From positions 1,240,001 to 1,304,000 of the forward strand of contig JBCAXA010000001.1 of NCBI GenBank assembly GCA_038534295.1: a stretch of DNA of 64,000 bases, in the 5' to 3' direction. The position numbers and the translations under genes are program-made. Under the pieces are notes generated by a model, which ran no database searches, had not been told where the DNA came from, and worked only from the letters and a program-made list of their open reading frames with translations. Below are positions 40,775 to 48,901 of this stretch, piece after piece (within the stretch, counting starts at the first letter, position 1; each line of letters begins with the position of its first letter). This DNA is from JBCAXA01 sp038534295 (GTDB taxonomy: Bacteria; Pseudomonadota; Gammaproteobacteria; Steroidobacterales; Woeseiaceae).

Positions 40775-41593
40775 TCAGCTGGCTCGTTTGTCAGCTTGGT
40801 ACTGCTCTTCAACGAGGCCAACCTTCCAATAGCCAGAGATATAGGCGTCGGCTTTCGCGACGTTTTTTTCGTCGAGCAACCAGGTGCGAAACTTGCGAAC
40901 TACGCCCGCCTCGCCGGCGACAAAAACACTGGCGCGACCGTCTGGCCACGACAAAGACTTGACGCAGTCAAGTTGCTCAGTACTCGGTGTTTCGGGATGC
41001 GTGTTGATGAGCCACGTCAGCGTCATATTCTCAGGCACGGCAATGGCCCGACGATCTGCCGCGGACAGAACGTCGAAGATGACGTGGCCGCGTGTCGTCG
41101 GTGGCAGCGACTCGAGCGCCGCCTCGGCAGCCGGCATTGCGCTCATATCCGCGTACACGAGATACCAATCCGCATCTCGCGTGGGCAGCTTCAGCCCGGA
41201 TGGGCCTGCAACCGCTAGCGGTGCACCGCGGCGTGCACGGGACGCCCAGCTTGCGGCGATACCGACGTCGCCGTGTAAAACGAAATCGACAGCCAATTCG
41301 TTGCGATCGACGTCGAAGCGCCTTGCGGTATAAGTCCGAATCACCGGCCGCGGGCCTTGCTCCATGCGTGCTCGAAGATCGTCGCTCGACCATCCGGGAT
41401 CCGGAATGCCGATCTTTATGTTGGCGCCGTCGCTGCCCGGGGGCCAGCCGCTCAGCTCGTCGCCAGTCAAGACAACGCGCAGCATGTTCGGCGACAGCTG
41501 TTCGGTACGCGCGACTTCGAGTATCCGCGGCTTCGGTCTCGTCCGAGGAGGCGCCTCGCGAGAACGTCTCTGCTCTGTTGTCTTAACCACCAA
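40775..41593 (-). CDS. Siderophore-interacting protein-family FAD reductase (SIP/ViuB-like)
   Basis: A 272-residue flavoprotein. The FAD-binding domain includes RVVLTGDELSGWPPGSDGANIKI and RPVIRTYTARRFD, where RxYT is the flavin-binding motif. The C-terminal SIP domain has WYLVYADMSAMPAAEAALESL and a KFRTWLLDE region ending with SGYWKVGLVEEQYQ. The family reduces ferric siderophores with NAD(P)H. Here there is no siderophore gene nearby, and it is the first gene of an operon with a P450 and a cupin, so it may instead feed electrons to the P450 directly or through a ferredoxin made elsewhere. Confidence 0.85.
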   Translation of the reverse strand: MVVKTTEQRRSREAPPRTRPKPRILEVARTEQLSPNMLRVVLTGDELSGWPPGSDGANIKIGIPDPGWSSDDLRARMEQGPRPVIRTYTARRFDVDRNELAVDFVLHGDVGIAASWASRARRGAPLAVAGPSGLKLPTRDADWYLVYADMSAMPAAEAALESLPPTTRGHVIFDVLSAADRRAIAVPENMTLTWLINTHPETPSTEQLDCVKSLSWPDGRASVFVAGEAGVVRKFRTWLLDEKNVAKADAYISGYWKVGLVEEQYQADKRAS

Positions 41594-41975
41594 GCGATCC
41601 TATGCGGCGCACCGGATCGGACTGCGCCTACTGGGCATCAGACCACATTAGGACGTGATACTGGGGTATTCCGCAAAACCGAAATCCGCCTAGTGGATTA
41701 AGTATTATCTATAGAGTATTACATCGTGCCCGTGAAGGGATTCCAATTGCAGGATCGAGCAATTGCCGCATTGGCCATTTTTTATGATCAAATACAGATA
41801 GTTATACAGGGATTATTGGACTGACGTGCCATTGGAACGGGCCACGTCTACAAAGCCATGGCTTTTTTTTCGAGAATACCCTCCATTGATCGTCGTTTGA
41901 CACGCCCCGCCTAGCTCGGACAATGCCATCTAAGTAGCTGTCGCGTGCAACAGGCAAAACGAACGCAGCACAACG
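41594..41975. other. 382-bp gene-free divergent region between the P450 operon and the second MFS gene
   Basis: It contains the motif AGTATTATCTATAGAG (41701-41716), related to one near the LysR regulator at 52979, and a small hairpin with a long T-run at 41852-41870 pointing in plus orientation. No ORF looks real. Confidence 0.6.
41852..41870 (+). terminator. Weak orphan intrinsic terminator-like hairpin
   Basis: AAAGC, loop CATG, GCTTT, then a run of T to 41870 on the plus strand. The stem is only 5 bp. No plus-strand gene ends just upstream, so it could end a leader or small transcript, or be chance. Confidence 0.35.
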
Positions 41976-41993
41976 GTGGGGGTACAGACAACA

Positions 41994-43217
41994 ATGGGTG
42001 AATTTTCCAGAGGTTGGGGGCCGCTATTCGCCGCAATGGTGGGCACCATGTGCGGCCTCATTACCATTACCAACTACTCTCAGGGGTTTTTCGTAGGCCC
42101 AGTCATTGCCGAGTTCGGTTGGACGCCCGGCCAGTTCTTTCTCGGCTTCACAGTGATGATGTGCGCGGGATTGATCACGGCGCCCGTGGTTGGTTCGCTT
42201 GCGCAAAAATACGGCGTCCGCAAACTCGGCATCATCGGCCTGGTTGGCCATGCGATCGGCTACGTCGCTCTCTCGGTTAATCCCGGATCGCTGCCCTTGT
42301 GGTACGCGAGCTGGGCATTGCTCGCCGTTCTGGCAGCCGGTTCTTTGCCGATCATTTGGACGGGCGTGCTGAATGGCTGGTTCGTTGAGAACCGCGGCAA
42401 GGCGGTTGGTATCACTATGGCCGGTACAGGGATTGGCGCGTTCTTGTTGCCACCGGTTGTCGAGTTCCTCATCGGCAGCTATGGCTGGCGCTCGGCATAC
42501 CAAGCCATCGGATTGGCTGCGTTGGTTTTTTCGTTGCCGATTGTGTTTGTGCTGTTTCGGGAGAACAAAGAACGAACTCAACAGGCATCGGCAGCAAACG
42601 ACGGCGCTTGGGGCCTAACGCGCGAAGAAGCGATCCGAACCGTAAAATTTTGGATTCTCGGGGCCGTGCTATTCCTGACCGTGTTCGTTGTTGTGGGATT
42701 GTTGAGTAACTTCGAGCGGATTGTCGGGGCGAAAGGCGTCGACCGTACAACGATCGCTGCGATTGCCACGATCATCGGCGTGACCGTCATTCTCGGCCGC
42801 TTGCTAATTGGCGCGTTGGTTGATCGATTCTGGGCACCGGGCGTTGCCGTCGTATTCTTTACGTTGCCGATCATTGCGATCGGGCTACTCGTCAACGCTC
42901 CGTTTTCGATGCCGGTTGGCGTATTTATTGCCGTTTGTATTGGCCTCGCCTCAGGCGCTGAGCTCGATCTGCTCGCCTACCTCACCAGCAAGTACTTCGG
43001 CCCACGCTATTACGCAAAAGTGTTTGGCGGAATTTTTGCTTTCTTCACGGTTGGTGCGGGAATTTCGCCACCCATTTTCGGCGAACTCGCCACCCGAACC
43101 GGTAGCTACACGATGCCACTCTACCTTGCTGCCGGTATCCTGGTTGTCTGCCTCGCATTGTTTCTCATGCTTGGACGCTATCCCGACCAAGCGATCGCAG
43201 AACTGCAGCACGCCTAG
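41994..43217 (+). CDS. MFS transporter, monocarboxylate/aromatic acid type (paralogue of 37858-39093)
   Basis: About 407 residues, 12 predicted membrane segments. It parallels the MFS at 37858 throughout: RGWGPLFAAMVGTMCGLITITNYSQGFFVGPVIAEFGW, MAGTGIGAFLLPPVV, LASGAELDLLAYLTSKYFGPRYYAKVFGG. The ATG at 41994 is preferred; an in-frame GTG at 41976 would add six residues. It is convergent with the SDR of the cresol-dehydrogenase operon and divergent from the P450 operon, so it is probably the importer of an aromatic acid or alcohol for those enzymes. Confidence 0.88.
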   Translation: MGEFSRGWGPLFAAMVGTMCGLITITNYSQGFFVGPVIAEFGWTPGQFFLGFTVMMCAGLITAPVVGSLAQKYGVRKLGIIGLVGHAIGYVALSVNPGSLPLWYASWALLAVLAAGSLPIIWTGVLNGWFVENRGKAVGITMAGTGIGAFLLPPVVEFLIGSYGWRSAYQAIGLAALVFSLPIVFVLFRENKERTQQASAANDGAWGLTREEAIRTVKFWILGAVLFLTVFVVVGLLSNFERIVGAKGVDRTTIAAIATIIGVTVILGRLLIGALVDRFWAPGVAVVFFTLPIIAIGLLVNAPFSMPVGVFIAVCIGLASGAELDLLAYLTSKYFGPRYYAKVFGGIFAFFTVGAGISPPIFGELATRTGSYTMPLYLAAGILVVCLALFLMLGRYPDQAIAELQHA

Positions 43218-43245
43218 CCGCGCAACGGCACATGTGTTGCCGTCC

Positions 43246-44040
43246 CTAGAGCTCGTGAACGTTCTGCAAAATGTGCGACGACATGCCGCCGTCGACTGTT
43301 AGGTTGGCGCCGCGAAACCACTCTGCATCGTCGGACAGCAAAAATGCAACGACCGGTGCGACATCACTGGGACGGCCGGGTCGATCCATAATTTTCATGT
43401 CCTCCTCGGCACGTTCGCCCAAGGTTTCGATAAAGTCTTTGAGTATCGGCGTCTCTACTGGTCCTGGCGATACACAGTTCATGCGTATGCCGCGATCACG
43501 CCACGTCCAGCGATTTTTGAGTGTCCAGACAATGAGCGCTTCCTTGGAAAAAAAATAGGATCGCCCCGCCTGCTCTGCGATGCCTTGTTGCGCAACAAAC
43601 TCATCGACGTTGTCGAACGATAAGTTGCTCGCCGCCTTGATTTGCGCCAGCGAATTCGCCCAACCGAAACCGGCAAGCGAGGCCAAGTTTACGATGGACG
43701 CACCGTCTGCCATCGTTGCCACAACGCCTTCGGTCAGACGTTGCAGGCCGAGCAGATTGACTTTGATCACCGAATCGGGCGGTGCGGTCGGCGGCAGTCC
43801 GGCAATATTCGCAAGCCCGTCGATGCCAGCCGGTAACGCAGCAACTAAGCCGTCGATTGATGCGGGGTCAGAGAGGTCCGCCTGAAAGAATTGATCAGCA
43901 TTGTCCGACGGCTGTCGATCCACACCGAGGACAGTCGCGCCGCGACGCCTTAGCAAGGCCGTGGTTTCCGCACCGATACCCGACGCGCTGCCGGTTACGA
44001 CAATGGTCTTGCCGTCGAGCGAAGCGCCAGAAGCAGCCAT
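43246..44040 (-). CDS. Short-chain alcohol dehydrogenase (coniferyl-alcohol dehydrogenase / 3alpha-HSD-like)
   Basis: A 264-residue SDR. Cofactor site VVTGSASGIGAETTALLRRRG, then ANIAGLPPT, catalytic Ser in SIVNLASLAGFGWANS and YxxxK in GRSYFFSKEALIVWT, with the insert before the active-site Tyr (LAQIKAASNLSFDNVDEFV) that is typical of the 3alpha-hydroxysteroid dehydrogenase/coniferyl-alcohol dehydrogenase group. ATG at 44040 has GGAGGGA upstream; the frame to 44091 overlaps the previous gene. It ends the operon containing the 4-alkylphenol flavocytochrome, so it probably oxidises the resulting 4-hydroxybenzylic or coniferyl alcohol to the aldehyde. Confidence 0.85.
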   Translation of the reverse strand: MAASGASLDGKTIVVTGSASGIGAETTALLRRRGATVLGVDRQPSDNADQFFQADLSDPASIDGLVAALPAGIDGLANIAGLPPTAPPDSVIKVNLLGLQRLTEGVVATMADGASIVNLASLAGFGWANSLAQIKAASNLSFDNVDEFVAQQGIAEQAGRSYFFSKEALIVWTLKNRWTWRDRGIRMNCVSPGPVETPILKDFIETLGERAEEDMKIMDRPGRPSDVAPVVAFLLSDDAEWFRGANLTVDGGMSSHILQNVHEL

Positions 44041-44054
44041 TTTAGTTTCCCTCC

Positions 44055-44519
44055 CTACCGAAAGGCGATGCCGGTTTTCGACATCATCCAAAAAGTCGCC
44101 GCGGGCCGGTGAAAATCACTGGGCGCCAACTCGAGTGCCCGCTCGATGACTTGCTCCGCATCAGTCTGGCCGCGATACGGTGCACCGTAGGTAATCTCGT
44201 AGCCATAGTCTTGAGCGAACTGCGACAAGCAAAACGCCGATTGCCCGGCAGTAACGCCAACCAGGCGAATGTCTTCCCCGGCCAATGCCGCTCGAAGATC
44301 CGACCGCCAAACGGGCAGTAGATCACCGGAGAACTCTCGCACCGCAGACGTTGGATAGCGACGCGCCATTGCGCTTGCACCCGGAATGCCCGTATCAACG
44401 ACGACCAGATCAGCCATGGGAAGCGACGACACCGTGTCGTTCACGGCGAACGCCGGACCCGCAACAGCCGCGCCGGACACTGCCAACCCGAATTGCATCA
44501 CCTCGCGTCGTGTCGTCAT
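44055..44519 (-). CDS. Small Tat-exported protein of unknown function
   Basis: 154 residues. The N terminus MTTRREVMQFGLAVSGAAVAGPAFA has a twin Arg and an AxA cleavage site, so it should be exported folded by Tat. The mature part, about 130 residues (SSLPMADLVVVDTGIPGAS, RLVGVTAGQSAFCLSQFAQDYGYEITYG), matches no family I recognise. Its gene lies 1 bp after the cytochrome c stop and 14 bp before the SDR, firmly inside the flavocytochrome operon. That suggests an accessory role in assembling or serving the periplasmic alkylphenol dehydrogenase, but this is guesswork. Confidence 0.7.
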   Translation of the reverse strand: MTTRREVMQFGLAVSGAAVAGPAFAVNDTVSSLPMADLVVVDTGIPGASAMARRYPTSAVREFSGDLLPVWRSDLRAALAGEDIRLVGVTAGQSAFCLSQFAQDYGYEITYGAPYRGQTDAEQVIERALELAPSDFHRPAATFWMMSKTGIAFR

Positions 44520-44520
44520 C

Positions 44521-44982
44521 TTATTTCGCCTTTAGGTTGGGGTTTTTTTGCGCAAGAAAGGCGCCGACGAGCTCGAGATCAGCATCGCTGATCTCGGTCT
44601 TGCGAAAGTAAGGCATCGACTTGACGCCCTGACGCACCATGTAGATGACGAATTCGGGCGTGAGGTCCGTACGTTCCGTCAGCACCGGGCTGACACCCGT
44701 GATCTCGGCCATTTTGTAGCGTCGCCTGAGGCTGTCGGTCCCAGCCATGCCAACACCATCCGCATGGCAAATGGCACACCACTGGTTGTAGACCTGTTCG
44801 CCGCGGGCCAGGCCCTTAGCATCGTTGCTTGCCGCGAAGCCGTACGTTAGCTCCGTATTCCAGAGGTCTTCTGCCGCCGCATCTGAATGATCATCGCCGC
44901 GCGCCAGCAACGGCAACAGTGCCAATGCGATGACAAGGCGCACGACAGGTGTGCGAATTCGATTTGATTTGCTGATTGTCAT
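44521..44982 (-). CDS. c-type cytochrome subunit of 4-cresol dehydrogenase / eugenol hydroxylase
   Basis: 153 residues with an N-terminal signal peptide (VVRLVIALALLPLLARG). One heme site, WCAICHADG, is near residue 74, and the likely axial Met is in VKSMPYFRKTE, so it is a monoheme class I cytochrome c acting in the periplasm. The flavoprotein stop lies 9 bp upstream. In p-cresol methylhydroxylase (PchC with PchF) and eugenol hydroxylase (EhyA with EhyB) such a subunit takes electrons from covalent FAD and passes them to the respiratory chain. Confidence 0.88.
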   Translation of the reverse strand: MTISKSNRIRTPVVRLVIALALLPLLARGDDHSDAAAEDLWNTELTYGFAASNDAKGLARGEQVYNQWCAICHADGVGMAGTDSLRRRYKMAEITGVSPVLTERTDLTPEFVIYMVRQGVKSMPYFRKTEISDADLELVGAFLAQKNPNLKAK

Positions 44983-44991
44983 ACCGGCGGA

Positions 44992-46665
44992 CTAACTCCT
45001 TAGGTGTTTTGGCCAGATGCCTGACTTGCCGGCCGCCAAAATGCCGTTGGGATCGATCGCATCCTTGATGGTTTCGTTCAACCGACGCAGCGCGTTGTTG
45101 TTGAAGTCGTAGACGTTCATCACGTCATCTTGAAAAATCGCGTGCGTGCGGTATTCGCCCCAACCGTACGAAGCCGCAATATTGATCATTTCCCGATAGC
45201 CGGCTTCGGCTCTCTTGTTGACTTCCTTATTGGTCGAAATGTTGAAACCCATCAGATAAATAAACGACCGGTAGTACCAACCGATCGGCATACGACCGAA
45301 AAAGCCGGGGCCCGTAGGGATACCGAAGTCCTGATGGGCTTGGTAGAACACGTCTTGCGCCTTCAGCAGGCTCTCGGCGTTCTTCGGGATCAACGGAGCA
45401 AAAAACAAGTGCCCTGTGGCTGGCGCATCCGGCGTCGACTTCACGTCGTTCATGAATTGCTGGAATGAAAACCGATTCATGCTGGGCACGCCCAAGTGAA
45501 CCTTCTCGGCGTGCCCTTCGGTATTGAGTTTGGCTTCTTGCTCATTCGTTAAGGGAAAGGTCACAACAGGGCCGTGGTCCTTTGCCCATGCCCCGGGAAT
45601 TTCCTCGAACTTTGCTTTGCAGTACTCCCATTGGGCTTTGATGACTTCCTCGGGCCCGTGGAATTTGATATCAGCACTCCAAAACCCGATGCCCTTACGC
45701 GCCGCATAGTCCTCGAGCTTTTTCGCATCCGGGCGACCTTTCACATCGAGCAAGGGCATCAGCTCAGGGTTACGCATGAACTTCATCATGGTCTCGGGTG
45801 CAGCCCCCATGGGCGGGCCTTGCACCGGACTGCCGAAATGCGTCATCCCGTTCGCAATTCCCGAGTGCGTGACGTGGCACTCAACATCGATGAGCGCCTC
45901 GAGGTCGTCGAACTTTGGCACTTGAATCAATCCAGACCGATACGCCTCGTGCTCCGGCCGTAGCTGAAAGCCCATCTGCGTTACCACACCGAAATTTGAC
46001 TGCGAAAACATGCCGTCGAGGAACGGTCCGAAGCCGTAGTGAAACTGAGCGGACATGCCAGAGTTTGGCAACGCCCCCATGCCGAGTCGCACCAACTCGC
46101 CGGACGGCAACACAACCTCCATTCCGCAGTGGTCGTGAAATCGGTCACGGCCGTAAGTCGTCGTATGCGCACAACCGTGGTCGAGCGCGTTGCCGATGAC
46201 CGAACCCCAACCGGGGTCCATCATCTCCATGGACAGTTTGTAACCACGCTCCTGGATCGCGTGATAGAGGTCAAACAACGTGACGCCTGGCTCGACAATG
46301 GCGTAATGGCGTTTCTCGTTGATCTCAATGATGCGGTTCATGCGTTTTAGATCGAGCATGACGCTGCCCGCATGGACCGGTGCGCTACCGCCGTAGCCTA
46401 GGTTCTTGCCGGTCGAGAAGGCGTAAATCGGCACTTTGTGTCGATTCGCAATGCGCATGATCTCTTGCACCTGCTCGGTCGAGTCCGGTGCTACTGCGGC
46501 TGACGCCCAAAGGTCATTCTCCAAGCCGCCGCGTGGTGAATACGGATCCGAATAGAGCTTCGTATCGTTTGGGTCCGAAAAAACCCAGTCGTCGCCGACG
46601 ACGTTTGCAAAGTCCTGCAGGGCCTCGCGGAACGCTGCCTCCTGCATGCCGGGTGGTGGCCTCAT
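44992..46665 (-). CDS. FAD-dependent 4-cresol dehydrogenase (hydroxylating) / eugenol hydroxylase flavoprotein subunit
   Basis: A 557-residue vanillyl-alcohol-oxidase-family flavoprotein. The PP-loop FAD domain has IYAFSTGKNLGYGGSAPVHAGSVMLDLKRMN and YAIVEPGVTLFDLYHAIQERG, and the substrate domain ends YGWGEYRTHAIFQDDVMNVYDFNNNALRRLNETIKDAIDPNGILAAGKSGIWP, close to PchF. Reaction: dehydrogenation of a 4-alkylphenol to a quinone methide, then water addition to give 4-hydroxybenzyl alcohol and on to the aldehyde. No signal peptide is seen; these subunits are often exported with the cytochrome. ATG at 46665 follows AGGAGA. Cresol, eugenol and vanillyl alcohol as substrates cannot be separated; downstream PobA favours 4-cresol or 4-hydroxybenzyl alcohol. 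Confidence 0.88.
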   Translation of the reverse strand: MRPPPGMQEAAFREALQDFANVVGDDWVFSDPNDTKLYSDPYSPRGGLENDLWASAAVAPDSTEQVQEIMRIANRHKVPIYAFSTGKNLGYGGSAPVHAGSVMLDLKRMNRIIEINEKRHYAIVEPGVTLFDLYHAIQERGYKLSMEMMDPGWGSVIGNALDHGCAHTTTYGRDRFHDHCGMEVVLPSGELVRLGMGALPNSGMSAQFHYGFGPFLDGMFSQSNFGVVTQMGFQLRPEHEAYRSGLIQVPKFDDLEALIDVECHVTHSGIANGMTHFGSPVQGPPMGAAPETMMKFMRNPELMPLLDVKGRPDAKKLEDYAARKGIGFWSADIKFHGPEEVIKAQWEYCKAKFEEIPGAWAKDHGPVVTFPLTNEQEAKLNTEGHAEKVHLGVPSMNRFSFQQFMNDVKSTPDAPATGHLFFAPLIPKNAESLLKAQDVFYQAHQDFGIPTGPGFFGRMPIGWYYRSFIYLMGFNISTNKEVNKRAEAGYREMINIAASYGWGEYRTHAIFQDDVMNVYDFNNNALRRLNETIKDAIDPNGILAAGKSGIWPKHLRS

Positions 46666-46694
46666 GTGCGAATCTCCTGTTGTCGTGTGCCGCG

Positions 46695-48053
46695 CTAGAC
46701 GACCACGAGTTCCATCGGTGTCTGGTGCAGCCGTTCCGGCCCATCGTCAGTGATCAGCAACGCATCGCCGTACACATGGAATGGCGGCCCGGGCTTTTGG
46801 AGCGGCAAGAAGAAAGGTTGGTTGTAGGCCATGGCGCCCGCGCGCAGCTCGTAGTTGTCGTGCCAGAACGTCAACTCGTGCTCACCCGCTTGAATGCCGA
46901 AAACCGTACCGAAAGCGCCATCGGAGACGTCCTTCGTAAACTCATGGCAAGCCTGGTCGACTTCCCAAATCGTTTTGCCAGGCTTCATCTGGTTGAGGTT
47001 GAAGTCGTACACCTTGTCGCAAAGCTCAATCGCCTGATACAGCTCATCGTTGGGTTCACCGACGCTGATCGGCGCAGACAGCTGGGTAAAGTAGCCGTGG
47101 TAGTCCGAGCCGACTTCTGGCACGAGTACGTCGCCCGCCTGCAACACGCGCTGCGATCCTGGCGCAATGAGCAGGTTAGACGTCTTGCCGCCCCATGGCC
47201 CCGATCCGATTAGCTGAAACCCGCCAACCGGACCACCGGCCTCGGCACAGGCTTTGTCGGCCGCGTAAAAGACATCGATGTCGCTGGCGCCAACCCGAGC
47301 CGCTGACACCGCCGCGGCGAAGCCTCGATCGGCGATGTAGCCAGAACGACGCAGGAACATCTGCTCTTCCGCGCTCTTGTAGTAACGGAGCTGTCGGAGC
47401 ATGGCATCGGCATCAATCAAACTGACCTCGGGCAATGCACTTTGCAGGGCGAGCACCACGTCGGCCGGAATATTGCGCATCGAAACAACACCAACGCGTG
47501 CGTCGGCCAACCCGAGTTCGCGCAATTTCTTGGCGATGGCCGGGGCGTGATCACCGGCGAACCGGGTGCCGGGCCGAGGCAACGACATCGCACGGTTAAA
47601 GGACACGGCGGGCGGCTTGCCCGCTGGTAGCGGTGGCGGTCCACCCGGGCCAAGTTCCTTGAACACCGGGAAACCGGGAATGCGATTGAAAACGATCGGT
47701 TCGCCGTCAACGGGCAGCAGCATGTAAGTGCGCTCCCAGTCCAACGGGACACCTAGGTATTTCAGGTTGCCGAGATCGCCGAGATGCCATTCGCGGGAAC
47801 CGGTGACGATCAGCGCACCGAGATTGGCCGCCTGCATCGACGCGCGTAGCGCGGCATAACGTCGCTCGTACTCGGCCTTCGAGAACTCGAGAGTGCCGCC
47901 GGCACCGGCCGGCATGGTCAACGCATCGGCGGCCGTCGAAGACCTAGAGGTTGTGGACCTATCGCTCTCGCCCGTTGGGTCTTTTGCCGAACATGCGACT
48001 GCAGCGGCCAGACCTGCCACTGGAATTGAGATCAGAAAATCTCGGCGCTCCAC
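46695..48053 (-). CDS. M24-fold (creatinase/aminopeptidase P-like) protein without the usual metal ligands, exported
   Basis: 452 residues. The N terminus MERRDFLISIPVAGLAAAVAC has an RR pair and a lipobox-like AVAC, so it is exported and probably lipid-anchored. A creatinase-type N-terminal domain (about 70-230) precedes the pita-bread M24 domain (about 240-452). In active M24 peptidases the metal ligands are D, D, H, E, E. Here the DxG...D segment reads PEVGSDYHGYFTQ, and the last two Glu regions (FFLPLQKPG and VYGDALLI) lack Glu at the expected places, so it is likely a metal-free hydrolase like creatinase, or non-catalytic. GTG at 48053 has AAGGGGG before it. It is the first gene of the flavocytochrome operon. 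Confidence 0.75.
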   Translation of the reverse strand: MERRDFLISIPVAGLAAAVACSAKDPTGESDRSTTSRSSTAADALTMPAGAGGTLEFSKAEYERRYAALRASMQAANLGALIVTGSREWHLGDLGNLKYLGVPLDWERTYMLLPVDGEPIVFNRIPGFPVFKELGPGGPPPLPAGKPPAVSFNRAMSLPRPGTRFAGDHAPAIAKKLRELGLADARVGVVSMRNIPADVVLALQSALPEVSLIDADAMLRQLRYYKSAEEQMFLRRSGYIADRGFAAAVSAARVGASDIDVFYAADKACAEAGGPVGGFQLIGSGPWGGKTSNLLIAPGSQRVLQAGDVLVPEVGSDYHGYFTQLSAPISVGEPNDELYQAIELCDKVYDFNLNQMKPGKTIWEVDQACHEFTKDVSDGAFGTVFGIQAGEHELTFWHDNYELRAGAMAYNQPFFLPLQKPGPPFHVYGDALLITDDGPERLHQTPMELVVV

Positions 48054-48104
48054 AGCTTCCCCCTTGCGTGATCGTTGACCACCTGTGGTTTTGACAGCAC
48101 TGAT

Positions 48105-48145
48105 TGCTATGGATAGCATAAAACTGTGCAGTTGGACAGTTTTAT
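48105..48145. promoter_or_regulatory. Candidate TetR operator (two inverted repeats) in the divergent promoter
   Basis: ATAAAACTGT (48118-48127), 8-bp spacer, ACAGTTTTAT (48136-48145) form a perfect 10-bp inverted repeat. Directly beside it TGCTAT-GG-ATAGCA (48105-48118) is a second perfect palindrome. They lie between the M24 gene start (48053, minus) and the TetR gene start (48204, plus). Confidence 0.75.
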
Positions 48146-48203
48146 CCCCTTGGCTTGGAACAGTTTCGCGAATAGCCTGTAAGCGTTGGTAATAGGAGTC
48201 GCC

Positions 48204-48848
48204 GTGCCGGCCACCGCTGGTTCAATTCCGAATGCATCGCCTGTCGACGACGGAGAAGGCCGTCAGCAGCGTGCGATCGATACTCGCCGGTCGATCCTCA
48301 ATCATGCCGCGCTGCTGTTCGCATCGAGCGGTTACGACGGCTGCTCCACGCGCGACATCGCCGCCGCCGCCAAAGTCAGTCACGCCAACATTCGCTATCA
48401 CTTTGGCGACAAGGAAACGCTGTGGCGCAGCGTTATCGAATTCCTGATATCGGAAGAATACGAAGCCAACGAGCTGCTTACGCAGCTGGACACGTCCGAC
48501 ACTCCGACCGAGATTTTTAGGCAACACACGAGAAACGCAATCAGTGCCGTTGCCAAGCGCCCGCAGCTGCAGCGCATCCTTCACCTCGAACGGTTGCTCG
48601 GCAATTCGAGGTTTGCGGACGTGGAGACGATCGCCCGGGACATTGACGAGGAACGAGTCGGCCACATCGAAATGATGCAGCGAGCCGGTACCGTCAACCC
48701 GGATGTCGATCCGGCTTTCTTGAATGAGTTTATCGCTGGCGGGCTACTGCAGCGATTCGTGCTCGAGCCAATCGAGGACGACGACGAGCGGGAACGGATG
48801 GTCGATGCTTTTACTGACCTAGTTGTCCGATTGGTGCAGACGCCGTAG
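48204..48848 (+). CDS. TetR-family transcriptional regulator
   Basis: A 214-residue TetR repressor. The N-terminal HTH (about residues 24-68: TRRSILNHAALLFASSGYDGCSTRDIAAAAKVSHANIRYHFGDKETLW) is clear and the C-terminal ligand domain is generic. GTG at 48204 is chosen for AGGAG 5 bp upstream, although the frame is open to 48186. It is divergent from the M24-flavocytochrome operon with a perfect palindrome between them, so it most likely represses that operon and itself until an alkylphenol-related effector appears. Confidence 0.92.
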   Translation: MPATAGSIPNASPVDDGEGRQQRAIDTRRSILNHAALLFASSGYDGCSTRDIAAAAKVSHANIRYHFGDKETLWRSVIEFLISEEYEANELLTQLDTSDTPTEIFRQHTRNAISAVAKRPQLQRILHLERLLGNSRFADVETIARDIDEERVGHIEMMQRAGTVNPDVDPAFLNEFIAGGLLQRFVLEPIEDDDERERMVDAFTDLVVRLVQTP

Positions 48849-48901
48849 TAGCAGTTCAGCGATCGCGCAGCGGTCTCAACGTTGATTCGCCGCAAGCGGA
48901 T

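Noticed and set aside
40775..41593. Siderophore uptake locus around the SIP-family gene
   Set aside because: No siderophore synthesis, ferric receptor or ABC transporter gene is adjacent; the operon partners are a P450 and a cupin.
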